Source: Fistularia commersonii (lineage: Eukaryota; Chordata; Actinopteri; Syngnathiformes; Fistulariidae). From it: a stretch of DNA of 64,000 bases. Location: positions 15,869,258-15,933,257 of the forward strand of contig JBBMNZ010000001.1 in NCBI GenBank assembly GCA_037954325.1, written 5' to 3'. A program made the translations under genes and the position numbers. Each line of letters opens with the position of its first letter. Positions within the stretch are counted from its first letter, which is position 1. This document shows positions 31,476-43,138 of this stretch, in pieces. Under the pieces are notes generated by a model. It saw only the letters and a list, made by a program, of their open reading frames with translations. It was not told the DNA's origin and made no database searches.

Positions 31476-33960
31476 ACGATGACATGACCGGCAGAGAGAG
31501 AGAGAGAGATCGAAGAAGGGAAAGTGATCAGCGCCTGTCGATACCTTGATTGATAATGAGTGGTTAATCGAACAGAAAGATGTGGGCTTTGGCAGGAACC
31601 TATGGTGTCAAACAAAATTTCATTTTTCATCTGTTTTTCATTACAAAAAAAAAAAATTTAACAAGCATTTTAAAATGATTTGAAACAGAAATGTCATTCA
31701 CTTAATTTCAACTTTTTCATTATTTTTATTTGCTATTCTCAGATTGTTTATAGCTCACTAATTATTGACAGTTCAATTTTAGTTGCATTATTTCTCTACA
31801 CTTTGTGTAGAATAAACAGGCAGTTTATAATATTGAGAACTTTCACAACAAATTGATTAGAGAGATATTTTCTAAATCATATAAAGTCTTTATGTTCTCT
31901 CCTTTTTCTGGTAAATTATCAAGATATTGCCAATTGTTTACTGGATCCATTTGAAAAATAAAACAATGAAACTTTGACTTTGAAATTAAACGAGGTTTAA
32001 ATCAAATTGCATTGGCTCGACCCATTTCCGTTCGGTTCATTGATCGTTTGGACGATTAAATCAAAACTTTCAGCCTCTGAGATTTTCCACTTCTGAAACT
32101 CCCCTCAGCTACCGGACTGCTGTCTGTCGCCCTCTAGCGGCCAGCCGAGGAATGGCAGGCGGCAAGTGGGTTCTCTGTTCTGCATGTTGACAAACGGAAG
32201 ACCTCAATTTTTACAAGGTCATCTATTGTCTAAATGTTGTGTGAACAACATTCCCAAAACACCACCAGATCATTTCAGCCGAAAGAATAATCAGAACCAG
32301 GAACTGCCCATAGAACCATCCCAGCTGAATACCAATGTTCTTTTGATGTTGTTATTGTGCCGAGTGGAGGTTGTGATGACATTTGACAACAGCTTTGTTT
32401 TTAATATTCCAGATGCGAGCATCCAACAATGTCTTTAATAAAAGGTAATGTTTTCCATTTCCCTGATGTTTGATTCACTTTTGATGCTACAGAACCTCGT
32501 TCTTCACTTGTTTCTTGGTCCTGCAGTATTTTGTAAGTTACAAACAAACAAACAAACAAACAAATAAATAAATAAAGTAAATTAAAAAAAACAAACAAAT
32601 GAAATAGATTTAAACTTAGAGAAAAAAATATACAACAAACTTTGTTTTCCCTTTAAAGAGCATGAACCACAGTGGAACAGAATGACTACTTTTATTTCAC
32701 ATCATCATCATTGTCATTATTATTTTTATGATTATTATCAATAGTATTAGTAGCAGCAGTATTTTCTGATTATAACTGCAGCCTCCTCGCTCCAGTAGGA
32801 CGCAGCTCCCCTTCTCGGCCACACGGCGTCACTGTTGGCGCGCTAATGTCACCGCTCCGTTCTGACGCTTCCAAAACCAGTAGAAAGACAATTCCAAACA
32901 AAATAGAATAAAAACTTAGACTGCTCCACGTTGATGTCTTTTCGTTTTTCATTTAAAAGGGTTTGAAAACATGTTTTTATTTTATTTTATGTGTTTTTCC
33001 TCTTCCTCTTCAATTTTTCCACCCATCTTCATTTTCTTTCACGTTTTACTAAAAACAAGAGAACAATATGAAATGAGAGGAGACAGATTCAGAGTATACA
33101 ACAGAAACCTTAAATTCAATTGTTGAAATTAATCAAATCAAAAGAAACTATATTTTTCAAAATAAAAGATGAAAGTAAAATGGAGTTTAAATCTTTCTCT
33201 TGGACCTCAATTTTCACTGTTTCCTCTTGAGCCTTTTGCTCCTCTTCCTCCTTTGCATTATCTCCCTCTTCTTCCTTCTCTATGTGTCCATCCATTTGAT
33301 TCCTGTCTCTTTAGACTGGTAATGGAAACACGAATTTCTTGTTGAATCCTCCTGCTCATCCTTCATCTTCATTCTCATGCTGTATTTACCTTTATTCCCA
33401 TCCTCATTGTCCTCTTCCTACTCATTTTCACCCCCATTAAAATCTGACTGTCATTTCAAGAGAATAGCTTAACTTTGTCCTTATATGGTTTTATTTCTTC
33501 ATTTGAAACGATTGTTTCATTTTTATTTAAAAAATTAAACTTTCATTTGATTAAAAACAAACATAAAAAAAATTCACGTCCTTCAAACGGGATCTAAGCA
33601 GCACATCCTGGAGCTTTTGGGTGGTGGGTCTTTCCTAAAATGTGGTCGCAGATTCTTCTCTCGCTCTCTGTTTTTCTGACTTATTGAAGAGAGAAAACCT
33701 CTCCAGACACAGAACAGACATGAGACTCACTGTGTGACCCTCATTGGCCCAGAGACCTGCTGAGGCCCCTGGAGAACCTTTGGGTCCCAACACCCAGGGA
33801 ACCTTTAACACCCTTTGACATCGGTCTGAATCCTAAGAACTCTGTAAGGACTGCAGAAACATCACTTGAATTTTGTTCAAGTTCTAGTACTCTATGTTCT
33901 TGAACACATGGGACGTATGTCTTGGCCTCCTTAGAACCCCTAAGGGATTCAGAAATGTGA
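31476..33960. other. sptbn5 3' flank, AT-rich intergenic sequence
   Basis: Contains the candidate poly(A) signals, a (CAAA)n/(TAAA)n run at 32540-32575 and A/T-rich stretches. No supported coding region. A short GC-richer block at 32100-32165 has no recognisable function. Confidence 0.6.
31811..31816 (+). terminator. candidate sptbn5 polyadenylation signal AATAAA
   Basis: A canonical AATAAA lies 336 bases after the sptbn5 stop codon; a second one is at 31957-31962. Either would give a short 3' UTR. A position-based call only. Confidence 0.45.
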
Positions 33961-33969
33961 AAACAATTT

Positions 33970-34305
33970 GTATGGGCTGTGCGGTGGGATAGTGATTGCC
34001 ACTTCCGTCTCACAGCAAGAAGGTCCCCGGTTTGATTGCAACAAGGGGCTTTTCTGTGTTTGCATGTTCTCTCCGTGTCTGACTGGGTTATCTGATCTCC
34101 TCCTTCAATCTAGAAAATTCAGTAGGTTCATTGGAGATGCTAAATTGTGCAGAAATCGTTGGTTGTTTGTCTCTATATGTGGCCCTGTAATCGACTGGCG
34201 GCCAGACAAAGGGCGAACCCCGCCTATCGCCCAGTGACAGCTGTAATAGGCTCCAACGACCCTGAGTGCAGACTAAGCTGTATATATAATGAATGAATCT
34301 AAACC
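33970..34305 (+). repeat. dispersed teleost tRNA-like repeat, copy 3 (best copy)
   Basis: The head resembles a tRNA gene: an A-box-like region near ggtgggatagtgattgcca and a B-box-like GGTTTGATTGC. The body follows, with gcatgttctctccgtgtctg and ggccctgtaatcgactggcg. It ends at ggctccaacgaccctgagtgcag...ataatgaatga. The same order is seen at 57255-57505. Confidence 0.75.
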
Positions 34306-34309
34306 ACTT

Positions 34310-35129
34310 GTATACCATTCCAGTGACTGAGCTGGTTTAGAAATAGAACTCTAAAGCGAACCAGTGGCCATCAACCCTAACAATTCAAGGACCCCCTTGA
34401 TAATCATTGGACATTGTTGGAACCATTGGTTAGAGTTCACCAGGAAAACTAAAGGAAACTTTTATCCTGGAACCCCTGATGGAGTCTCTGAGACTCCTAA
34501 GGAAAGAACAGAATCTTTCAGATTTCTACGATAAGAATCAGTGGAAGCTCTAGTGATCACTCAAGATTCCAGGAACCTCACCTTTTTCAAACATGACAAT
34601 TAATAGCCGAAAATCTCAGGGATCCACCAGACCTCTCTATATCCCTCTTCAGGACCTCCTCAACAGGGCTTTTTGAGCGGTTAACAACCTAATGAAAAGC
34701 CCCTCAAATCAATAAAAACCAAAAAAAAGTATAGTAGAATCTTAACCCTTCACCCTAATAAAATCCTGGAAACCCTCCATGTGGAGAACCATCCCAAGAA
34801 CTTGTCCTCCTCTAGGGTGAGGTTTCCCAGTTCCTTGAGAAGTCACAGGTGAACAGAGATGGAACATTGGCCTCCATGTAGGAAGGAAGAGCAGCTGATT
34901 TGAGGTTCAAGATGTTTTCAAAAATTGATCGTTCGTCTTTAATTTGAAATCAAATTCAAAGGAAAGACCTTTTTTGTTCAGCTTGCTGTTTTCATTTGTC
35001 ATAATTATTAGTTTTTGTATTGGGATGTGAGTGGTGGAAGTAGTTGTGTTAGTTGCTGCAACAGTAGCAACTGTGGTTGTCATAGTGTCATAGTAACAGA
35101 AATGTTAGTAATACTTGCACTGATAATAA
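34310..35129. other. intergenic sequence without recognised content
   Basis: Unique-looking DNA with recurring short strings such as aacccct and gaacc that may be a decayed minisatellite. No gene or repeat family that I can name. Confidence 0.5.
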
Positions 35130-37895
35130 TAGTAGTGGCTGTAGTGAATACTTTCTTCCAGAAGAGGTACGAATGTGACTCATAAGAGAGAGGTAGTGGC
35201 ACACAGGTAGATAACATCTTGTGGCACCTGTGTAATCTGAAGGAGATCAGTGATTGCAAAGTAGTGCTAGGTGAGAGTCAGTGACGTGCGGTGAGGTTCA
35301 TGACTGGTGAGGCACTGACGTCATCACAGTCAGATTTACAAACACCTACAGAGTAGCTTATTGACATGTTTTGTTCAAAATATCATATCAGCATTCTTTA
35401 CATATACAAACTGTAGCATAGAAAAAAAACATGTAAAAAAAGTTATTATCTCTAAGCTTTACTTATAAATGAAGTCCATGCGTCGCTTCCTCTGAAGCAT
35501 CGATAACTTGCTTGTTGAAGTCTTCTGTTTCTTTCTTCAGTTTTAAAAGTCTGTCTGTCTCAATGGAAATCACTGCCAGTGAAGACAGTCGTCCTTGATC
35601 GGTCCTGTTCCGACTGTATGTTTTGAGTCTTTTCGGTGCGGAGAATGAGCGCTCCACCGATGCTGCTGTTTGAATAGGGTTGAATGAGATCCTTCTGGGC
35701 CAAAAAATTGAGAAACTGCCCAGGAGATTTACATTCATCCCTCACTGTTTGTGAGCTATACAGCCAGATGAGATCAGCAAAAAAAGTAGTTGGATGGCTA
35801 CACTTGACTTGCTAACTGTTTACTGTAGCTTGCTATTACTAATTCTATTATTCTGTAGCCGAGTAGTAAGAATGATCCCTGGGTTCACCGGTGCCCCCTA
35901 CCATGAGGCACCGTCACTGCATGCCTCACTTAATGTCTCTTCGCAGTCGTTTTATACTTACAAGAAACACGTTACAGTTGTTGACGAAAAACATTCGACA
36001 CATCAGCTAAACTATGGAAATTTAGCTCATTTATTAAAAGTGTTTTTTTAATAGTGACATCCACAGAGACAGCACTATGGTCTCAGTGCATAGCATGCCA
36101 GCACAGTTAGCAGAATCATTGCGCAATCCATAGATCAGCTGGTTGCTGCGTCCCCACACGTCTCTTCTTCATATTCGAAAGGTAAATGTGAATTTTTTTT
36201 GGCAATTTTGAAAAAAAAAAAAACAACTAAAAATGGTGAAGCTACGTGGAAAATAACTTTATAGTACAAATCACTGGATAAATATAACCATTTCATTTGT
36301 TTTTTTCATTTGGCATTTTTTTCTTTCCATGATGACAGGTGAGGCCCGGGCTCCCCTGCCTCTACTGACTGCACGTCACTGTTGAGAGACAGCATAGGAC
36401 GGTGGTTTGTTGGATGAGTCTGGTGACAAGAAAGATAAAGAGGACCAAGGAAGAGCAGAGGATAAAGTGGTGGAAGCTGAAACGGGGGGAGTGTAGTGTG
36501 GTTTTTAGAGAGTAGTTCAGAGAGGCTTTGGGTGGAAAGGAGGTACTTTCAGATGACTGGACAACTGCAGCTAATGTGGTCAGGGAGACAGTTGGGAGAG
36601 TTCTTGGTGTGTTGTCTGGAAGGAAAGTGGATAAGGAGACTTGGTGGTGGAATGAGGAAGTGCAGGAGTATGCACAGAGAGAGAGGTTGGCAAAGAAGAA
36701 GTTGGACACTGAGTGGACTGAAGAGAACAGACAGAAGTACAGGGAGAAGAGAAGACAAGACAAGAACAAAAAGCAAACAAAGAAAGTATGATGATTGTAT
36801 GCTTGGTTGGACAGTAAGGAGGGAGAGAATGTTTTTAACAGGTTAATGAAACACAGAGATTAAGATGGGAAGGATATTCAGCAGACTCAGTTGAAAGGGG
36901 CCAGAAGTGCGATAAGAAAATGTAGAGAATGCTTTGGAGAGTTGATGAATGAGGAAAATGGGGAGGGGGGGGGTAGAAAAGGTGGCAATTGTGAACCACA
37001 AAGTACTAGGGATTAGTAAAGGTGAAGTGAGGAGGGCATCAAAGATGCTGAAGAGCGGAAAGGCAGTTGGTCCTGATGATGTACATGAGGAGGTATGGAA
37101 ATGTCTGGGAGAGGATATCTGGAGAGACAGAGAAGTATGTTGGACTGGTTCAGGACATGTATGAAGGCTGCGGGACAGTGGTGAGGTGTGCTTTAGGTGT
37201 GACAAAGAAGCTCAAGGGTGAGGTGGGCCTACACGAAGGATCAGCTGTGAGCCCCTTCTTGTTTCCAATTATGATGGACAGGCTGACAGATGAGATTAGA
37301 CAGGAATCTCCATGGATTATGATGTTTGCAGATGACATTGTAATCTGTCGTGAGAGCGAAATCTAGAGAGGTGGGGGTATGCTCTGGAAAGGAGTTAGTC
37401 GCAGCAAGACAGAAAACGTGTGTAAATGAATAGACCCAAGTAGTACGGTGAGGCCACTACAGGGAGCGGAGATAAAGAAGGTGGATGGAAATTAAGGACT
37501 CCAGTCCAGAGCAATAGAGAGGAAAGGGGCTGAAGAAACATGTGCAAGCAGGCTAGAACATTTGGAGAAAAGTATCAGAGGTACTATGTGATTAAAGAGA
37601 ATTAGCCAGAATGAAGAACAATGTTTTGGAGATAAGGTCAGAGAGACCAGACTGGGATAGTTTGCCTATGTGCAGAGGAGGGATAGTGAATGTATTGGTG
37701 GATGGATGCTGAGGTAGGAACTGCCAGACAGGAGGTCTGGAGGAAGACCAAAGAGGAGATTTATGGATGTAGTGAATGAGGACATGAAATTAATGGTGAC
37801 AGAGAAGAGGATGCAGAGGAGAAAGTTAGATGGCAGATGATTCACTATGGTGACTCTTGAAGCAAGTAGCCAAAAGGAAAGGATGAGGAAGTGGT
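35130..37895 (+). mobile_element. LINE family A copy, plus strand, split by hAT transposon
   Basis: LINE endonuclease-end sequence at 35130-35278 (ggagatcagtgattgcaaag) stops at a hAT element and resumes at 36382 (gagagacagcataggacggt), matching the uninterrupted order at 28710-28770. The second part continues through the RT (gatgatgtttgcagatgaca, palm motif ADDIV, near 37318) and the RT C-terminal block to the 3' end near 37890. Frameshifted and inactive. Confidence 0.85.
35279..36381 (-). mobile_element. hAT transposon relic (1.1 kb) with hATC dimerisation domain, inserted in LINE
   Basis: Ends are CAGTGACGTGC at the left and GCACGTCACTG at the right, perfect 11-base inverted repeats. Flanks gtgagagt and ttgagaga agree at 6 of 8 positions, consistent with an aged 8-bp target duplication. 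On the minus strand, 35463-35738 encodes QTAASVERSFSAPKRLKTYS and further residues of the C-terminal hAT dimerisation domain. The N-terminal zinc finger and catalytic core are deleted, so it is non-autonomous. Confidence 0.88.
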
Positions 37896-38293
37896 AAGTA
37901 GTAGAAGTACTAGTGCGCTGATAGTAGTACTAGTAGTAGTAGTGGCAGTTGCACTGAGTATTTGGAGAAGCAATAATGGCTGCAGCGATGGCAGTAGGGG
38001 TTGCAGTGATAGCAGTTGTAGAGGTAGCAGATGTATGTTCTGGCTGATATCTTTCTGTCAACTTTGAATCATTTCAAGATTCATGATTCCAAGTGTTTAA
38101 TGTCATATGTTTGGTCTGGAAATGTGTTTCCCTGTGCAATGAAATCGAAATTCTAATTTTGCTTTCCACACTGAGTCCAGATAGGTAGTGAAAAAGGTGC
38201 AAATGCATCCAACCAAGATGCATTTGCCCCTGGTTTTGAAGCTTTTTATTGTTATTTTGGTTTTTGATGATTTTCTGTTAATCATCTTCATTT

Positions 38294-39060
38294 ACCGTAT
38301 TTTGCAGACCAAAAGGCGCACTGTATTATAAGGCGCAATATCAATGAACGGGTCTATTTTCATACAAAAGGTGCCGTGTTAAAAGGCGCGTTATAAAACA
38401 TGTGGTACATAAAGCAAAACAAAATAGTCAGTTTAGTCAAACTTTATTCATCTCATTGTTCTTGCTTTGCTCCCTTGGAAACTGTGTTTGGTCTTCTTCA
38501 CTTGGCGCAGTTCGCTTGCTGCTTGCTTCCTCCACTTCCGTACCATTGATTCATTAATGTTGAATTCTTTCGCAGCTGCTCTATTCCCATGATGTCCCTT
38601 AACAGGTGCCATTTTTTGGGAGGCCTCATACACACAAATGTACAGTAATATTCTGTTGAAGCACAGTATGTACCGGCATTACAAAAAGTGGCGGAGGCAA
38701 GCGTACTACGTACTGTTCTCTGATTGGTTTATCGTTGCCAGTTATCGTGGACACCTGAAGTTAGTGTGAGGTTGGAACAACGTTATATTCCAGCACTACA
38801 TAATTAGTTATCTAACGCTGTCTGACGTTGCAATCCATATTCAACTAAGGACAGACTTTATTTAACGTGCCTGTGTCGGGTGGGAATAGTCCGACAAACA
38901 ATCAAGCGAAACGGCTACGTCGCTTACCAAAGTCACACTAAAACATTTTGACAGATTTTTGAGTGCAGCGTAACACATGAGATGTGTCATACATAAGACG
39001 CACCGGGTTATAAGGTGCAAAGACGATTTTTGAGAAGAAATTGTGTGAAAAATACAGTGT
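38294..39060 (-). mobile_element. pogo/Tigger-like (CENP-B type HTH) DNA transposon relic
   Basis: The left end, after TA, is CCGTATTTTGCAGACCAAAA; the right end is AAAATACAGTG before TA. Both subterminal regions repeat an ATAAGGCGC or ATAAGGTGC motif. On the minus strand, 38448-38633 encodes HGNRAAAKEFNINESMVRKW followed by KQAASELRQVKKTKHSFQG, the first helix-turn-helix of pogo/jerky-type transposases. No DDE domain remains. About 770 bp. Confidence 0.75.
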
Positions 39061-39689
39061 ATCCAACCCGGAACCCCACCCGCATGCCTCCAAGACTTCC
39101 CCATGCCCATGATGCACCTGTCGGCATGATGCACCTGTCGGCACGTTTTTAGTAAAAAGTTCAGTATGAGGTCCCAGTCAGAGGTCAAAGGTCAGATCAG
39201 GTTCCAGGTGGAGGACAAAGGATAGATCGGCTTCCAGGTGTTCCAGATGTTCCAGATGATTGGGCTCCAGTGGCGTCTTAACTGACAAATACCGCCTTAA
39301 GAATTGCTAAAGGAGCAGTGGAAGTGTCAGGATAAACCCTTTAAGGTGGAATAACATCTTAGCAGCTTCCTGGGGGTTTTATTTTGTTGAGTTCACAGCT
39401 TTTGGGGTAAATATCAACGGGAGACATTTTGATGACGAGAAGCTGTCGCATGGTTAATTACTCCAGTGCTGAGAGTATAAGTACACAGGTTACTTACTGA
39501 TAAAAACCCCACGGTTACTATTATATGTGACGAGTAAATGAAGAAAAATAAATAAATAAATAAATATTTATTTATTTACTTTTCATTTGATCATTCACTC
39601 ATTTGTTGACAATTCTGCTTAGAGCTGGCGGGTGGAGTCATTCCGAGCTGTCATCGGGGAAAGAGGCAGGGCTTAACCTGGATGGGAAA

Positions 39690-39885
39690 GCCATTAATCA
39701 TCCAACCACTCACTCTCTCGTTCACACATATGGCCAATTTACAGTCTTCAACTGACTTCTACCGACTGTTTTTGGACTGTGAGAAGGATACAGCGAACCT
39801 AGAGAGAACCCAGGCAGGACAACCTAGAGACTCCACCAGGAGAGAACGCTCTTGCTGTGTAACAGTGTCTTTCCCTTCGCCTCAC
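39690..39885 (-). repeat. dispersed teleost tRNA-like repeat, partial, minus strand
   Basis: Complementary to the body of the family (tttttggactgtgagaagga; agagaacccaggcaggacaa). Head and tail missing. Confidence 0.55.
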
Positions 39886-40325
39886 CATTAAGAGAAACAA
39901 ATCCAACAAAGAAAGAAAAATATTCATCTTCAGGCCATTTGAATTCTGCTGCTGAGACTGGAAGTGGCCGTTACCATGCCAACAACACAGGCAACACTGT
40001 CAGTGGTGATGTCAAGATGCTGCCGGATGATCAGCTAAATTTGTGAAAATAGATTTAAGAGTTAATTAAAAATAATTTCTTCTTCTTTTCAAAGTAAAAT
40101 ATTTTTTTTCTGCAAAATGTCCAATTTTGCAACGGAAATTTAAACTGCAGTAGAAGTTTAATTTGAAAGGATAATTTGGAGTGTTTGGATCAAGAACATC
40201 TGGGACGGAACCCAGATGGAACCCAGACAGGACTGAAAAATGAATCATCATCATCACAATTTTCCTTATTAACATATTCATTATCTGCTTTATATGACAA
40301 AAAACTTAAAATGATAGAGACTTGC

Positions 40326-40426
40326 CACACACACACACACACTCACACACACACACAAATATCAACCCCACCCACACACACATCAACCCCACCCACATGC
40401 CCATTAACCTCACTAAACCACACACC

Positions 40427-40500
<74 letters not shown>
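40326..40500 (+). repeat. (CA)n microsatellite, compound
   Basis: Interrupted CA/CCCA sequence followed by about 30 uninterrupted CA units. The long Thr/His or Cys/Val frames across it are repeat artefacts. Confidence 0.97.
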
Positions 40501-40501
<1 letters not shown>

Positions 40502-40630
40502 CAAACGCATGACCCTCCCACACACACACATATCACCCAACACCCACAACCACCATCCACAGACACACACACGTTGGGCCTTACTCACAAAGACACACAT
40601 CAGCCCCCATGCTCGCGCATAGTCTACCCC

Positions 40631-40635
<5 letters not shown>

Positions 40636-40691
<56 letters not shown>
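40636..40691 (+). repeat. (CA)n microsatellite
   Basis: About 28 CA units, 130 bases after the previous tract. Confidence 0.97.
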
Positions 40692-40694
<3 letters not shown>

Positions 40695-40699
40695 TACTC

Positions 40700-42229
40700 C
40701 CCCTTACATGTCAATCCCCCGCCCAACTCCACAGATCACTGTACGGAAGTGTCTGATATAGATCTACAGTTACGCAGCAGTTACTCAACAAAACACCATT
40801 CACTTCTAATCCTTAAACTACCGGAAGTCGCAGAGGCAGATGTTGATATTTGGCTAAATGGAGGTCATGACATCACGTGACATAGAACCTGACGCCACAT
40901 GACGCTGACTGACGTCTTGTTCACCAACCGAGTTTCAGTTTACGTCAAAAAATCCGGGATTCCCATCAGGAACTGAAGGGTTCCGGTGGAGCCTGGACGG
41001 AAAGGATCACTCAATCAGTTATTGACAAATTATCAGGTAAAATAGAAAACCAAACAAAACAAAACAAAAAAAAAAAGATCAACTGTTTTGGATGTTTTGG
41101 ATGAGTTTTTTCTTCTTTTTTTTTAATTTACGTAATACTAATAGCAATAAATAGTATTATTATTACATCATTATAATTATTATACTCTAATCTGATTTTC
41201 ACAATTTTCAAAAAAAAAACAAAAACATTTTTCACTAACTAAACAAGAAAAAATCATGGAACATAAATCAACTCATTATCGCTGTGTTTTTATGACAACG
41301 GCTGTCCATGTGACCCTTGCGTAAGGCGTCACCGGTTTACGGTAGCGGGCCTCGGACGGATCCGCCGGGAGGGGCTCTGCTCCCGGGCACTCCTGGGTCC
41401 CGGGCCCGGTCCGGTGCTTCCTAAAGCAGCACCGTCTCCGCGGGTGTTGGACCGTGTGACACCGGCGTGACCTCCGCGTGGCATCCGTGACCGTGTCCGT
41501 TTGACCTGAGCCTCTCCTGCGCTTGTCCCCGCCGTTTTATCTTTTCCTTCCGATTCCCCGTTACCGACACGGAGACTCGAGACGCCGCGGGAAAATATTA
41601 GCGTAAATACGCGTGTGTGTTTGTTTTCAACGCTGCAAGAAATGTCCTCGGGTCCCACGCGTGCATGTTTTCCCTCTCAAGAAAAACAAACAAATCTGTC
41701 AAAACCGACGAATTGAGTTGACATTAAAAATCAAATCGAGTTGAGGAATGAATTAAAAAGGTTTTTTTATATTACTATACGAGTTAAAAATGTAAAAATC
41801 TGACAATGTGTCAAATACACATTTGATTTTCATGTAATCACAGCAGAATTCGTTTTTTACCTGAAAACGTTTGCAAACATTCTTTCATCTAGATTCCATT
41901 TTACTGAGAGAAAAGGTGATAATATAAAGCTTTTCATTTAAAATTTAGATTTTTATCACGACTCTCACATGAAACGTTTTTTTTTTTTTTTTGGATAAAC
42001 GAAAATCCAGCAGAAACAGACTATCACAATCGTTTCGAGAAATATTTTTTTAAAGTATAATTTGGATTTATAATTAGTAGTCGCCTTTTTGTAGTAGTAG
42101 TAGTAGTAGTAACAGTGCTTGTGTAGTTGTTGTTGTTGTTGTTGTTGTTATTGCAATGTAATGGCTGTTTTTGAAACGGAGCAGACTTGAAATATTTGCT
42201 TTGAAACACAGCGTGTTTATTTTCGGTCA
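40700..42229. other. foxg1 upstream region
   Basis: No coding sequence supported. Positions 41325-41650 are rich in CpG (ggtagcgggcctcggacgga) and could be an outlying CpG island or distal promoter of foxg1. The rest is AT-rich, with short TAG (about 42092-42110) and TTG (about 42126-42150) trinucleotide runs. Confidence 0.55.
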
Positions 42230-43100
42230 GATATTATTTAACACCAGACTCTTCCCCGGTCACCGGCGGCCGAGGAAGACGCTCTGTTGCGTGTTTTTTT
42301 TTTTTTTCTCTTTTTTTTTTTTTTTGGCCGCCGCAGCGACTCGGGCATCTTTTCCAGCGGGGTTGGCGATGCGCGTGTGCGCGCGCACGTCCCGTCTCCC
42401 CGGCTTGCCGATTGGCTGAACGCACGGCGGACGCACCCGGTGTTTAACGTCTCCTTCCCGCCGGTTGGTCGAGCAACGCGAAGGTCCGGCCGTTTTTTCT
42501 TCTTCTTCTCCTTCTTGGTCTTCTCCCCAAGCCGCGTTCAGTGGCTGCGGCTCCTTAATTAATTGCAGCTATCTGTCTCTTACCCGGCGTGTGTGCGTGC
42601 TGAGTGCGCGCACACGCGTGTTTCACCTCTCCTCCTCCGTTCCTTTTTTTTCCCCCCCTTCCTCCCTAAAAAAAAAAAAAAAAAAAAAAAAAAGCCAAGA
42701 TGAAATAGTTGAGTTGGGCTTCATTTTCCTTCCTCCGTCATCCCCCCTTCCTTTCCTCCTTCCTTCCTTTCCTCCCCGTCGGTTCACCGGCAGACACCGG
42801 GCTGACTTGAAACCCAGCTGCGGCCGTGTCTTCGTTCCTCCCCGCTCGCCGTTCCTCGGTTGTTTGTTGTTTCTTTCCCCCCTCTCTCGCTCCCTCCTCC
42901 TCCTCTTCCTTCTCCTCCTCCTCTTCTTCTTCTTCTTCTTCCTCTTTTCCCCCTACTTCTTCTCCTCCTCCTCCGTTCCCGCTCTCCGCTGCCCGGTGAT
43001 GTTGGACATGGGCGAACGGAAAGAGGTGAAAATGATCCCGAAGTCGTCGTTCAGTATAAACAGTTTGATACCGGAGGCCGTGCAGAGCGACAACAACACC

Positions 43101-43138
<38 letters not shown>

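Noticed and set aside
33970..34305. Functional tRNA gene
   Set aside because: A/B-box-like motifs are present but no cloverleaf can be drawn and the body matches dispersed repeats.
40326..40691. CRISPR-like or satellite array
   Set aside because: Simple dinucleotide repeats in a vertebrate genome; no spacer structure.
40176..40756. Thr/His-rich and Cys/Val-rich ORFs
   Set aside because: Translations of (CA)n/(GT)n microsatellites; the same applies to 30174-30416, 61157-61433 and 63315-63608.
42465..42998. N-terminal 178-codon extension of foxg1 (639-aa reading)
   Set aside because: Low-complexity translation of a poly(A) run and pyrimidine-rich leader. FOXG1 proteins start at the MLDMG motif at 42999, so I treat it as UTR and list it only as something to test.
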